NCBI RefSeq assembly: GCF_900102185.1
Contig: NZ_LT629690.1
Coordinates: 2,046,001-2,110,000 of the forward strand
Direction of reading: 5' to 3'
DNA from: Terriglobus roseus
GTDB lineage: Bacteria > Acidobacteriota > Terriglobia > Terriglobales > Acidobacteriaceae
DNA length: 64,000 nucleotides
The position numbers were made by a program, and so were the translations under genes. The notes beneath the pieces were generated by a model. That model saw only the letters and a list, made by a program, of their open reading frames with translations, was not told the DNA's origin and searched no databases. Each line of letters starts with the position of its first letter. Position 1 is the stretch's first letter. Positions 16,991 to 27,065 of this stretch are shown one piece after another.

Positions 16991-19900
16991 ATGAACACAC
17001 CACGCGGTCTATGGTGCACGGTAGCACTGGTAAGTCCCCTGCTTCTGATTAGTGCCTCAGCACACGCTCAAAGCAGCTTCGGTCAAATTTCAGGCGTCGT
17101 CACTGACCAGACCGGAGCCGCCATTCCCAACGCGAACATCTCCATCACTTCGGCAACAACTCAGGCGACACGCACGACAGTATCCGATTCCGGTGGGAGC
17201 TACATAGTCACAAACCTTCCCATCGGCGAATATGTCATCTCGGTCAAGCAGCCCGGCTTTCGCGAAGCGAAGCAGTCCAATGTCACCATCACTGCCGACG
17301 CGAAGGTGACCTCAAACTTCTCCCTGCAGCTCGGCCAACTTTCCGAGGTAGTCGAAGTTCAAGGTGGCGCGATCGAAACACTCAACACTACCTCCGGTGA
17401 AGTGTCCCGCGTCATCGACGCCAAACAAGTTGAGAATCTGGCACTGAACGGACGCAACTACACCCAATTGCTCACGCTCGTGCCCGGCGCGGTGGTGACC
17501 AACCCCGACATCTTTGCGGTTACAACATCTCTCGCTTCAAACAATCAGACCATCAACGGAAACCGCTCCGACTCCAACAACCTTACCGTTGATGGAGCCT
17601 ACAACCAGGTGGCAGGATCCAACGGTTCTCTCATGAACAATGTGGGCGCCGACTTTATCAGCGAAGTTAAGATCAACACCTCGAATTCGTCTGCGGAATA
17701 CGGTCGAACACAGGGACCGACTTTCAACATCGTCACAAAAAGCGGATCGAACGCGTTTCATGGTGGAGCTTTTGAGTTCCATCGCAACAGCTACCTGGAT
17801 GCAACGAACTATATCGCTCGCAAGAAGACGCAGCTAATCTACAACGACTTCGGATTCTTCGTCGGCGGCCCAATTCTTCGAGACAAGCTCTTCTTCTTCG
17901 TAGGAGAAGAATGGAAGCGGCTGCGCCAGCAAGCCACCGCGAGCACATTTACAGTACCAACGACCGCCATGCTGAACGGCGACTTCAGTGCCCTTTGCTC
18001 GGCATCGAAAGATGCTGCCGGGAATCCCGGAGCGTTCAACGGCGCAGGCGTTTGTTCGGCCGTCAGCGGAACCTTTGGCCAGTTGTACTACCCAGGCACA
18101 ACGACGCCTATACCGAACAACAACATCTCGTCGCTGATGTCGGTCGACGGAAAAGCGATTGCGAACATCTACAAAACGATCATTGCCGGCGGATTGAGCT
18201 ATCGTGATGGCGGCATTCCATCGAACAATCTGACGCTTGCCCCTCCCAACCCTCTCAACTTTCATCAGGACCTTGTGCGGGTGGACTACGTCATTAACCA
18301 GAAGCACTCATTGTTTGCCCGCTGGATTCATGATCAGAACACCCTGATCGATCCCTTTGGCACGTTTGCCAATGGTGGCATTCTCAACACCACTCCAACG
18401 ACGCGTAACCGCCCAGGACAGAGTTACCTCATCAGCGAAACCTGGACCATTCGTCAGAACCTGATCAATCAGGTGCAGGCGAACGCCAGTTGGGCCGCGC
18501 AGCGCATCCCGCCATATGGCGATAACTGGAAGCGCGAGACCTATGGGTTCGCCTTCAACAAGCTTTATCCGGGCGTGGGTCCATATCCAAACGGTATTCC
18601 GATCGGGAACATCACCAACTTTGCGGGCTTCCAGGGCCCCAACTTCTCGCTCATGTCGCCATCCACTGACATTCAGGTTGCAGACAATGTCACGTATGTG
18701 AAGGGCAGTCAGAATATAAAGTTTGGTGTCGTCTATATCCGAGATCGTGTGGATCAGAATGGCCGCTCCAACTACACCGGAACAGTAACCTTCAATCAGA
18801 ATGGAACCGCGACCGCACGTTCCAGCAACTGCGGCCAGGCGACTTTTAACACTACCTGCTATTCCCTGTCCGATGCCTTCCTGGGCAACTTCCAATCGTA
18901 TTCAGAGAACAGTGCGGATCCCGTGGGCCACTTCCGCTTCAATCAGATTGAGGGCTACATACAGGATCAATGGCGCATCACGAGGAATCTGAGCCTTGAC
19001 CTTGGGCTTCGGTACCAGTGGCTTCAGCCCTTCTATGCTCAGGGAAACAACCTGACCAACTTTGATCCGGCGGTATATAACAGCGCGAACGCCGTAGCAG
19101 TGACTCCTGGCGGTACGTTAGCCAACCCCGGCGTAGGCAATCCATACAACGGTCTTATTCGTGTCGGCGATGGCGTACCCCAGGATCAGCAGAAGCGGGT
19201 GCCAAATGTAAACACTTCTCTTTTCGGTCTGATTCCCGCGGGTGCGCCTCGCGGATTCTACAAGATGAATGGAGCCGTCGGACCGCGCTTCGGCTTTGCC
19301 TATGCCGCGGATGACAAGACATCAATCCGAGGCGGCGCCGGCCTCTTCTTCTATCGTCCACAAGGCAACCTGGTTTTCAGCCAGCTCAACCTGCCGCCCT
19401 TCCTGCAGAACACGCAATTTGGCGTTGGCAACCTCGCAACACTGAACTCGCTTTCCGCAACCAGTACAGGATTGCAGGCAGGCATCAGTGCCGTAGATCC
19501 CAAGGGCAAGTCTCCCTACACATGGCAGTACAGCCTGGGTGTTCAACGGCAATTGCCGGCCAAGGTTCTAATCGAAGCAAGCTACGTAGGAAGCGTGGCA
19601 CATCACCAGTTGCGCCAGCCAAACATCAACATTCCTGACTTGGCGCCAGTTTTTGCCAATCAAAATTCCACGTCACCAAATTCGTCGATCGCCGCGTTCA
19701 ATCCTTACCTCGGATTCAATGCAATCAGCTCCAACCGCTTCGACTCCAATTACAACTACAACTCTATGCAGTTGTTTGCTTCCAAGCGTAGCGGGGCGCT
19801 CACAACGACACTCTCCTACACGTATTCCAAGGCGTTGGGAGACTCCTCGGGCAACAACATCACGCTAGAAAAATGGCGTGATCTCCAATACAACTACGGC

Positions 19901-20470
19901 CCGCTTTCAAACGACCGCCGTCACGCGTTCGTCGCAAGCTTTACACTGCAGACTCCTGAGTTAAAAGGCCGAAACTTCCTGCTGCGCGAGGTCGCGGGCG
20001 GCTGGCAACTGAGCGGGGTCGCACGACTTCAAAGCGGCGCGTACTACACCATCCAGCAGACATCCACCATTCAGCTCGGTACAACCCGTGCTGATTACAC
20101 GCCAGGGCAAGGACGTGTCTACAACCCCCACGCGGGCCTCTGCGGCTATCTGAACAATGGCGGCGGTGGTACCTGCAACGACAGTGCAAAACCCTACGTG
20201 ACCACCCCGAAGGCTCAGGCTAGTCACTACGGCAATGCGCCCGTAGGTGGGGTAGTTGGGCCGGGACTTGCACAGACAGACGCGACCCTCTCCAAGACGT
20301 TCCCTTTTGGCGAGATCGCGCGGCTCAAGTTGCAGGCCGACATGTTCAACGTTCTGAATCGTACAAACTTTAACGGCCTCAATCTGAACACCAGCAGCAG
20401 TAACTACGGCACCATTTCGTCTGCGTTTCCCCCGCGGCAGATGCAGCTTGGTGCACGAATTCTTTTCTAA
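16991..20470 (+). CDS. TonB-dependent receptor, Oar-like
   Basis: Complete 1159-aa outer-membrane receptor. It has a signal peptide (1-27, ends SAHAQ), a carboxypeptidase-regulatory-like domain (FGQISGVVTDQTGAAIPNA, about 28-115), a plug (NGNRSDSNNLTVDG, EYGRTQGPTFNIVTKSG, about 130-240) and a barrel that ends in MQLGARILF, with the terminal aromatic residue needed for barrel assembly. AGGAG lies 9 nt before the ATG. A strong terminator follows. It precedes, on the opposite strand, a GH2 enzyme and two Tat-exported proteins, so it probably imports oligosaccharides released by them. Confidence 0.95.
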   Translation: MNTPRGLWCTVALVSPLLLISASAHAQSSFGQISGVVTDQTGAAIPNANISITSATTQATRTTVSDSGGSYIVTNLPIGEYVISVKQPGFREAKQSNVTITADAKVTSNFSLQLGQLSEVVEVQGGAIETLNTTSGEVSRVIDAKQVENLALNGRNYTQLLTLVPGAVVTNPDIFAVTTSLASNNQTINGNRSDSNNLTVDGAYNQVAGSNGSLMNNVGADFISEVKINTSNSSAEYGRTQGPTFNIVTKSGSNAFHGGAFEFHRNSYLDATNYIARKKTQLIYNDFGFFVGGPILRDKLFFFVGEEWKRLRQQATASTFTVPTTAMLNGDFSALCSASKDAAGNPGAFNGAGVCSAVSGTFGQLYYPGTTTPIPNNNISSLMSVDGKAIANIYKTIIAGGLSYRDGGIPSNNLTLAPPNPLNFHQDLVRVDYVINQKHSLFARWIHDQNTLIDPFGTFANGGILNTTPTTRNRPGQSYLISETWTIRQNLINQVQANASWAAQRIPPYGDNWKRETYGFAFNKLYPGVGPYPNGIPIGNITNFAGFQGPNFSLMSPSTDIQVADNVTYVKGSQNIKFGVVYIRDRVDQNGRSNYTGTVTFNQNGTATARSSNCGQATFNTTCYSLSDAFLGNFQSYSENSADPVGHFRFNQIEGYIQDQWRITRNLSLDLGLRYQWLQPFYAQGNNLTNFDPAVYNSANAVAVTPGGTLANPGVGNPYNGLIRVGDGVPQDQQKRVPNVNTSLFGLIPAGAPRGFYKMNGAVGPRFGFAYAADDKTSIRGGAGLFFYRPQGNLVFSQLNLPPFLQNTQFGVGNLATLNSLSATSTGLQAGISAVDPKGKSPYTWQYSLGVQRQLPAKVLIEASYVGSVAHHQLRQPNINIPDLAPVFANQNSTSPNSSIAAFNPYLGFNAISSNRFDSNYNYNSMQLFASKRSGALTTTLSYTYSKALGDSSGNNITLEKWRDLQYNYGPLSNDRRHAFVASFTLQTPELKGRNFLLREVAGGWQLSGVARLQSGAYYTIQQTSTIQLGTTRADYTPGQGRVYNPHAGLCGYLNNGGGGTCNDSAKPYVTTPKAQASHYGNAPVGGVVGPGLAQTDATLSKTFPFGEIARLKLQADMFNVLNRTNFNGLNLNTSSSNYGTISSAFPPRQMQLGARILF

Positions 20471-20487
20471 CCAAACAGCAGAAACTC

Positions 20488-20520
20488 AAAAGGGAGCGGC
20501 TCTTCAGCCGCTCCCTTTTT
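20488..20520 (+). terminator. Rho-independent terminator, TonB receptor
   Basis: An 11-bp perfect stem, AGGGAGCGGCT (20491-20501) with AGCCGCTCCCT (20506-20516), a CTTC loop and a run of T. The A-rich left side means it can also stop the convergent minus-strand GH2 transcript. Confidence 0.92.
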
Positions 20521-20542
20521 CTGCGTGGCCGATATGTGGCCG

Positions 20543-22426
20543 CTATTCTGCTTTACCGATGCTGTGTTCCGTGTAAGCTTTTCGAACTACGACGGCTGCC
20601 TTCTTCTTTTCCATGCGTTCGGAGAACAACCCTTTGCGGTTATATCCATCCTGTAGCTTCGGAATGTTGCGCGTGGTGGACCTGAAATCCATCAGAACCC
20701 ACGGCGTGACGCCCCTCACCTGCGGAATCTTCTCCATCATCTTGAACTGATGTTCCAGGACATTGGCCTCTTGTTCTTCCGTCCAGCGATCATGATCACC
20801 ACCGTGATTCCCGTACTTGGCCTCCGCTCCAAACTCTGAAAATATCAGCGGCTTGTTTACCGAGAACGTCCACGACTTGCGATCGGCATCTTCAGGCTGC
20901 CCTTCGTACCATCCGATGTATTCGTTCTGACCGACCACATCCAGCGCCTGCATCAGTTGATCATCCTGACGGACCTGATCCTCACTCACTTTCGGCCCAA
21001 TCAACGCCGAGGTAATCAGGCGAGTCGGGTCTGTGCGGCGTGCCTCGTTTGCCAGATCGGTGAGAAACTTCGTACGCACCGGATTATTCGGCGTTTCATT
21101 CGATACAGACCAGAGTATGACCGATGCCTTGTTGCGATCGCGTCGAATCATCTCGTGCAGCATGATCACCGCCTTGTCATACACATCGCTCTTGTCGAAA
21201 GAGATGCGCTGCCACAGAGGAATTTCGGACCACAGCATAATCCCTGTTCTATCCGCGTATCGTTCCATACGTTCATCGTGGGGATAGTGACAGAGACGCG
21301 CAAAATTGGCATTGATCTGTTGAAGCATGCTGAACAGGTTCTTCACATCCTCATCCGTTGTGACGCGTCCACCACGGACTGGTGCCTCTGCGTGCACGTT
21401 CGCTCCCTGGAGGAAAACAGCTTTGCCGTTCAGCAGAATCTTCGTACCATCCACGCGAACATCGCGGAAACCTATGTCATCGGTCACCTCATCCGCACCC
21501 GACGCAAGGACGACTCGATACAGTTTGGGCGATGCGGGTGACCACAAGCTTAGGTTGGTGGCATTGACCGTGAACTCCGCCCGTCCGTCCGCGTTGGTTG
21601 TGAGTGTTTTCTCCACGCCTGCCTCAGGAATCCGCAACGTCACGGATGTTCCGGCAGGCGCATCCTGCACATGAACGTAGCCTGTGAGCGTACGCGCATC
21701 CTTCGATGAGAACGTCCCGCCATGCTGCAGATGAACGTCATAGTCGTCAATGAAGTGAGCCGGTACCGTCACCAGCGAAACATCACGCGTGATGCCGCCA
21801 TAGTTGAACCAGTCATAGGACACGCTGGGGATGTCGTCTCTGTGGCGAGTTGAATCCACGGCAATCACTACGGCATTGGTGCCGGCATGCGCCGCTCCTG
21901 TCACCTCGCAATCGAACGGCGTGAAGCCGCCTTCATGCTGACAGATGCGTTTGCCGTTCACCCAGACGAACGATCTGTAGTTCGCTGCTCCAACATGCAG
22001 AAAGGTGCGCATTCCCGGTTTCGGCTCTATGGGAACATCCCGCTCATACCAGACGACGCCTTCAAAACGGAACAGCGTCGGATCATGCGTGTTCCAATCC
22101 CCCGGAACCTTCAGCGTCGGAGCTGTGCTGAAGTCATACTCCGAGTTGTGAGGGCCTGACGTGATGTTCGGGTGGGTATTTTGTGCATAGCCTCCATCGC
22201 GCACGTTGCCTTTGTCGTCATACAGTTCGCGTGCCGGCGGCTGCTCCACCAGGTAATGCCAGTCGCCATTTAAGGATTGTGTATGTCGATGATCGACGCC
22301 AACAATCAATGTCCGCAGAGGCTCTTGCGCGGAGCCACAACGTAGTGTCATTGCAAAAACTAAGGCCGCTGTAGCGCCTCGAAGCAAAGGCTTCAAAGAC
22401 CATTGGGCTGCGTGAAGACCAGGCAT
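20543..22426 (-). CDS. Glycoside hydrolase family 2 (beta-glucuronidase/galactosidase-like)
   Basis: Secreted or periplasmic retaining glycosidase of 627 aa with a signal peptide (1-33, ends GSAQ). It has the GH2 order: sugar-binding jelly roll (LNGDWHYL, WYERDVPI, NYRSFVWVNGK; about 50-220), an immunoglobulin-like domain (about 225-330) and a TIM barrel (NGKAVFLQGANVHAE onward). The acid/base Glu is in WSVSNET and the nucleophile Glu in FSEFGAEA. Length and motifs are closest to beta-glucuronidases, but galactosidase activity cannot be excluded. It sits downstream of two Tat-exported proteins on the same strand and is convergent with the receptor gene. Confidence 0.9.
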   Translation of the reverse strand: MPGLHAAQWSLKPLLRGATAALVFAMTLRCGSAQEPLRTLIVGVDHRHTQSLNGDWHYLVEQPPARELYDDKGNVRDGGYAQNTHPNITSGPHNSEYDFSTAPTLKVPGDWNTHDPTLFRFEGVVWYERDVPIEPKPGMRTFLHVGAANYRSFVWVNGKRICQHEGGFTPFDCEVTGAAHAGTNAVVIAVDSTRHRDDIPSVSYDWFNYGGITRDVSLVTVPAHFIDDYDVHLQHGGTFSSKDARTLTGYVHVQDAPAGTSVTLRIPEAGVEKTLTTNADGRAEFTVNATNLSLWSPASPKLYRVVLASGADEVTDDIGFRDVRVDGTKILLNGKAVFLQGANVHAEAPVRGGRVTTDEDVKNLFSMLQQINANFARLCHYPHDERMERYADRTGIMLWSEIPLWQRISFDKSDVYDKAVIMLHEMIRRDRNKASVILWSVSNETPNNPVRTKFLTDLANEARRTDPTRLITSALIGPKVSEDQVRQDDQLMQALDVVGQNEYIGWYEGQPEDADRKSWTFSVNKPLIFSEFGAEAKYGNHGGDHDRWTEEQEANVLEHQFKMMEKIPQVRGVTPWVLMDFRSTTRNIPKLQDGYNRKGLFSERMEKKKAAVVVRKAYTEHSIGKAE

Positions 22427-22534
22427 GATTCTCCCTCGTACTATCCGTGAATGACTGAAGCGGTGCTTCCAGCCAGCAAACAGTTCAGCCGCGAAATCAG
22501 TGACGCTGCTGTCCTTTGGATGACCGCGCTTACA

Positions 22535-24019
22535 TTAGACCAATTTCAACCCGCGGATAGCTTCGCCGGCTGCACGCAGATTTGCAAGCTTCATCTCGGA
22601 ATATTTGCGCGAGAGCAATACTCCATCTGCACCACCATTGAAGGCCGCCTCAACCACTTTCCGTGTGCCTTCTGGCGTGCATTTCGCGCTGCCATTGCCC
22701 GTGGGGATATCAATATCAATACCCGGCCAAAGCTTGGTCTGGGTGCCTGCGAGACCAGCTTTCGCTCGCTTCGTCTCGCACAACACATAGTCGGCCGAGA
22801 ATCCCGCAGCGGCAAGGTGTTGCATATCAGCTTCAGGACCATAATCCAGCACGCGATAGTGGAAGTCGAGCAACTCCTGTTTCGGCACGTCTGCGAAATA
22901 AGTCGAGCCGACCGAATTGACATAATCAACCATGCGTTCACCAGCGCAGTTTTGATAGATGACAACCTTTAGAAAGTCGGAGTAGGGAGCCATCTCGGCG
23001 TAGTCCTGCGCTGCGCGATAGATCGGGCTAAACGAGTTGTTGTGCCAGATGTGCCAGCCCACTCCCATCTGTGGCTTGATGGATTTAACTTTGTCATACA
23101 CTGCTTTCTGCGTATCACGAAGACTTTGATTCCATAGCGATTCCCATGCCAGTAACTCGGGATACTTCAGCATGAGGCGCCACAGCGTGACATAGTAGCC
23201 GTCCGCAGGCCGCACTCCCTTGCGCGAAGCGGTGACAAACTTTTCGAGGTCCTCATATCCCTTTCGTGCGCGCTCCGGGTTGATCCCCTGAGACTTCGCC
23301 TTCGCAATCGTGTGTTCCGAGAAGTCGCAAACACTGGATAAGGACGGATGCGAATGGCTCGCTCCGAGCGCGTTCGACAACGGCCCCTGCCGCTCCGATC
23401 CCCACATAATTCCATCCAGATCATAGTTGTGGGCCCAGTTCTCAACCATGCCCAGGATCCACGCACGATATTCCTGCGCGTTGAAATTCATGGTTGAGAT
23501 CTTCTCTCCCTGCAGATTCACATCCTGCATGGGTTCGATGCCGGGAAGATTCTTTCCCATAACGTCTTCAAACCAGGCAATCGTTTTAACGCCATGCTTC
23601 CGGGCCTTGGGGATCACATCCTCCAGCACGTCGTAGTTGCCCAAGTCTGGCGCGCGAAAATTCTTGAGCGTGGTATCAGCGAAATATTTCTTGTCATAGT
23701 TCGTGTAGCAACCGCCGACAAACGTGTCCTTGTCATACTGCTGCTTTCCATGATCCGGCAGGGGTTGCCCCGGAATTTGCCGGCCACCGATACCACGGCC
23801 ATACGTGAAGGTCGCAACAAAAAGCGTGTCGACGAAAGCATCGCGCTGGCATTCCTCAATGACGGCATCCGTTCCTTCGTCAGTGAAAGAAACTGCGCCA
23901 ATTTGGATGCCGATCATCTTCTTCGGCTTGGGTACCTGTGGATTCATCACCTGAGCGGGCGCAACCGCCGCAGTCAAGGCTGCGCCTGTTGCTGTTTGGA
24001 GAAACTGCCTGCGATCCAT
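22535..24019 (-). CDS. Tat-exported protein, probable TIM-barrel sugar-active enzyme (copy 1)
   Basis: 494 aa. The N-terminus MDRRQFLQTATG is a twin-arginine signal, so the protein is exported folded. The mature part has TIM-barrel-like strands: 'IGIQIGAVSF', 'DTLFVATFTYG', 'VKTIAWFEDV', 'YDLDGIMWGSERQGP', 'GVGWHIWHNNS', and near the C-terminus 'GADGVLLSRKYSEMKL'. Acidic residues in the WGSER strand resemble glycosidase active sites. It is a clear paralog of the upstream gene (same motif order, shared end SRKYSEMKLANL). I do not recognise an established family. Its place beside a GH2 enzyme suggests work on a plant or microbial polysaccharide. Confidence 0.8.
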   Translation of the reverse strand: MDRRQFLQTATGAALTAAVAPAQVMNPQVPKPKKMIGIQIGAVSFTDEGTDAVIEECQRDAFVDTLFVATFTYGRGIGGRQIPGQPLPDHGKQQYDKDTFVGGCYTNYDKKYFADTTLKNFRAPDLGNYDVLEDVIPKARKHGVKTIAWFEDVMGKNLPGIEPMQDVNLQGEKISTMNFNAQEYRAWILGMVENWAHNYDLDGIMWGSERQGPLSNALGASHSHPSLSSVCDFSEHTIAKAKSQGINPERARKGYEDLEKFVTASRKGVRPADGYYVTLWRLMLKYPELLAWESLWNQSLRDTQKAVYDKVKSIKPQMGVGWHIWHNNSFSPIYRAAQDYAEMAPYSDFLKVVIYQNCAGERMVDYVNSVGSTYFADVPKQELLDFHYRVLDYGPEADMQHLAAAGFSADYVLCETKRAKAGLAGTQTKLWPGIDIDIPTGNGSAKCTPEGTRKVVEAAFNGGADGVLLSRKYSEMKLANLRAAGEAIRGLKLV

Positions 24020-24072
24020 ATCTGGTTTCCTCGCCGTAAGAAGACTTACTCAGATTCTGAAACATTCGGGAA

Positions 24073-25569
24073 TTAGATTGCCTTCATCTCGCGTAGTGCA
24101 TCACCTACCGCGCCAAGATTGGCAAGCTTCATCTCAGAATATTTCCGCGAAATGACGATCCCCTTGCCGCCGCCTTCAAGGCAAGCCTTTGTACATGCCT
24201 TTATGGTTGGCGGAACCGTATGACTGTATTCGTCGGGCATGTTGGAGATATCGACGTCGAGACCGGGCCATATCTCGGTCTTCGTTCCCTCAACATCGGC
24301 AACACAACGCTTCGTCTCGTTTAGAACGTAGCTCTCATCCAGTCCCATGTACGGTAACTGTTCATAGCTGCGTCCTTGATAGCCCACCACCTTGTACTCA
24401 AACTCAAGGGCCTGGTCAATCGACATGTCACCGTACATCGTACGGTGAGCGCTTGTAATGTAGTTCTGCATGCGCCATCCGCCCAAATTGTTGTAGACCG
24501 TCATCTTCAGGAAGTCTGAATATTCGCCGAGCTTCTTCAGATCCGTTTGCGCGCGGAAGAACGCACTGTAACTGTGCGCATGCCACACATGCCAACCAAC
24601 GCCCGCGGCAGGCTTCACGCCCTTCACCATCGTGTACATGGATTTGTATGTGTTATGTACGCCGTCGTTCCACATGGTTTCCCATGCAAGGACCTCAGGA
24701 TATTGAAAGAGCACACGCCAGAAAGTTACGTAATGGCCGTCCGGAATCTTCGCACCACTGCGACAAAGATTGACCCACTTTTCGAGTTCGTGAAATCCGT
24801 CGATGGCCCGCTGCACATCAATACCGCGCCGCTTGGCTTCGGCCTTACAGAAGTCGCAGAAGCAGGTGACCTTCGTAGGATCATTCCCCTGTGGGTTATG
24901 GACCGATTCGACCATGTTGCCGAACGGACCGTAACGCTCAGACCCCCACAAGATGCCATCAATGTCATAGGAGCGAATGAAATCCTCCTGTACACCGAGG
25001 ATGAAGTTGTGATGGTCAGGATTGTAAAAGCATGCCGTCCCTTGGGGGCGTCCGTAGAGATCGCGCTCCGCAATCACATCGAAGTTCGGGATGCTCTTAT
25101 TCCATACATCCTCGCTCCAGGTGTACGTCTTCATTCCGCGTTTCTTTGCTCTCGGAATGACGTCTTCCAGCACGTCGTACCTGCCGCCATTGTCCGGAGC
25201 TTTCGTAGGCTTCATCCGGGTGTTCTTGTAGTACTGAGGATGGGGTGTAGCGTAATTGCCGCCAAAGAAGTGATCATTGAGATTCTGCACCCCGTGGTCC
25301 GGAAATGGATGATCTGGGATCATGCGACCGGCAATGCCGTTGCCGTATGTGAACGAGGCGATGAAGAGCGCGTTGATACCGCCCTTCTCCTGAAGTATGT
25401 CGAGCACCTTCTCGGTACCTTCGTCCTGAAAGGAGATCGCACCGATCTGGATGCCAATCGTCGGAACATCTTTTTTGACGCCGACCTGAGCCATGAGACC
25501 TCCCCCCAGAGTTGCCTGCGTTGCCGCAAGTACGGCGCCCCCACCAGTGATGAATTCACGACGATCCAT
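24073..25569 (-). CDS. Tat-exported protein, probable TIM-barrel sugar-active enzyme (copy 2)
   Basis: 498 aa, first gene of the tandem pair. It begins MDRREFITGGG, a twin-arginine signal. The blocks parallel the downstream copy: 'IGIQIGAISFQDEGTE', 'INALFIASFTYGNGIAGR', 'MKTYTWSEDV', 'YDIDGILWGSERYGP', 'GVGWHVWHAHS' and 'GKGIVISRKYSEMKL'. Unlike its neighbour it has a CFCDFC cysteine group near residue 240, which might bind metal. The 53-bp spacing between the two suggests one transcript. Function unknown; a glycosidase or uronidase-like role is inferred from context. Confidence 0.8.
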   Translation of the reverse strand: MDRREFITGGGAVLAATQATLGGGLMAQVGVKKDVPTIGIQIGAISFQDEGTEKVLDILQEKGGINALFIASFTYGNGIAGRMIPDHPFPDHGVQNLNDHFFGGNYATPHPQYYKNTRMKPTKAPDNGGRYDVLEDVIPRAKKRGMKTYTWSEDVWNKSIPNFDVIAERDLYGRPQGTACFYNPDHHNFILGVQEDFIRSYDIDGILWGSERYGPFGNMVESVHNPQGNDPTKVTCFCDFCKAEAKRRGIDVQRAIDGFHELEKWVNLCRSGAKIPDGHYVTFWRVLFQYPEVLAWETMWNDGVHNTYKSMYTMVKGVKPAAGVGWHVWHAHSYSAFFRAQTDLKKLGEYSDFLKMTVYNNLGGWRMQNYITSAHRTMYGDMSIDQALEFEYKVVGYQGRSYEQLPYMGLDESYVLNETKRCVADVEGTKTEIWPGLDVDISNMPDEYSHTVPPTIKACTKACLEGGGKGIVISRKYSEMKLANLGAVGDALREMKAI

Positions 25570-25802
25570 TGTTGTGCCCTTCCGTTTGTCTAGAAAGATC
25601 TTGATTGCTCTCTACGGCGTACCGCCTGCATGAAGAGTAGATGTCACCGGTTCCATAGATGCGGGACCACTAGCCACGCTGCGTTCGCGAAATTTGAATA
25701 GCTTGCCATGTTGAACGCCATCTTCGAAGAGGATGTTACGCCGGGACGCGGTGTAGGTATACAGTTCCACTACCTTCCGGTCTCACCCATGTCGGGTATA
25801 TG

Positions 25803-26393
25803 TTATTCAGACTGCCGCAGGTTGAGTGGCCTGATCTGAATTTGCCTGGCGAGCGCGTAGGCGCGCGAAAGATCGCTTTCGTTTTCTACCAGTGTGCGGA
25901 CGATGACGAGGACCGAAGGGCTGGGTGAAGGAATGTGCGTCATCCCCTGAGGGATCGAGCCTTTCCAGCGGCCTCCGCTAATCACATACTCTCCGGCATC
26001 AGTACCAGTAGTGCGTGTTCCCACATACGCAAAGTTCTCGTTCTTCGACGGATCAACGAACTGTACGCTGTAATACCGACCGGTCATATCGGGCACACAC
26101 AAGCATTGAGGCCCTCTTGCGAGATCCAGCCATCCCACTGAGAGCAGTGTGTCGTGGTTGACGCCTCTTGTCATGAGTTCGGAGTCGCGAAGGGACTGAG
26201 AAGTAATCGGTTCTGCAAACATCTTTTCGGGTTGTGTATAGAGCGTATTCACCGGAACAGGGCCCTCCCCAAAACCCCGCACAAGAATTGCGCTCTTGAA
26301 CACAAAGAGCAACATGCGCGGCCAGAAGAGGATGAACAGAAACCATCCAGTCACCACTAAGGAACCGAAGATCAGCAAATGGCCATATTGCAT
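25803..26393 (-). CDS. DUF1254-domain membrane-anchored protein
   Basis: 196 aa with one N-terminal transmembrane helix (about 7-33) and then a DUF1254-like domain: SELMTRGVNHDTLLSVGWLDL, GRYYSVQFVDPSKNENFAYVG, and a C-terminal VRTLVENESDLSRAYALARQIQI. The function of the family is not established. It starts four bases after the stop of an upstream DUF1214 frame, the usual two-gene arrangement for these domains. Because the partner is frameshifted, this gene may be losing function. Confidence 0.8.
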   Translation of the reverse strand: MQYGHLLIFGSLVVTGWFLFILFWPRMLLFVFKSAILVRGFGEGPVPVNTLYTQPEKMFAEPITSQSLRDSELMTRGVNHDTLLSVGWLDLARGPQCLCVPDMTGRYYSVQFVDPSKNENFAYVGTRTTGTDAGEYVISGGRWKGSIPQGMTHIPSPSPSVLVIVRTLVENESDLSRAYALARQIQIRPLNLRQSE

Positions 26394-26397
26394 GTGG

Positions 26398-27065
26398 TCA
26401 CCCCCTCACGCGGACAACCGGTGGTACCTTGTACTGGCGTTCAAGAATCGGCTCTCTTGGCATGTAGGCTCTCAGCCAGAGTCGGAAGCGGCCTTCAGGA
26501 GCGGGCAGCCAGTTGGATTCACGTCCGACAGGAGCAACATGCTGCAAATAGATGTCGACTGACCCGTCAGCGTTGGGTTGAAGTCCGGATCGATTGCTGA
26601 CGCAATACCGATGGATCGGGTTCGCCACAAAACGCTCTTTTGCATCGGCCATCGTCAGCGACCAGAATGCCTCCACCGGAGGTAGACCGCCAGGCGAGAA
26701 ATGGAGGACGTATTGGTGCTCTCCCGAGAGAGCATTGCCAGTTTCATCCACCTGCGTTCGCCAGTAGACAGCTTCGCGCACAGAGTTGACTGGGCCAGAA
26801 ATATCCGGGCACATGCGGCTCGGAACAACATGCCATGACCAGGCTCACCGCATCCGTAGATGGTTAACCAACCGTTGCTCCTTGTCGCCTTACGTCTCGC
26901 CACGATCTCGACCGTGACTACGGCCAGTCCGCAACCAACGAAAACACCTTGAACCAGAGCGTTCCTAAGGGTCAGGGACTCTGGACGCAAGAACCGGTGT
27001 ACGATGACCCCTCCGCACACAAGGCCGATGAATGCGGTGAACAACGCGTAGGTTCTCTCGCTCAT
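26398..27065 (-). pseudogene. DUF1214-domain protein, frameshifted
   Basis: Two overlapping minus-strand frames make one protein. The N-terminal frame (from ATG 27065) has two hydrophobic segments and ends a natural block NGWLTIYGCGEP...FRAACAR. The family continuation (NSVREAVYWRTQVDETGNAL, PPVEAFWSLTMADAKERF, LRAYMPREPILERQYKVPPV) is in a different frame, readable from about 26814 to 26398. The shift falls near 26806-26830. This is either a real inactivating indel or a sequence error. It is paired with the DUF1254 gene immediately downstream. Confidence 0.7.
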
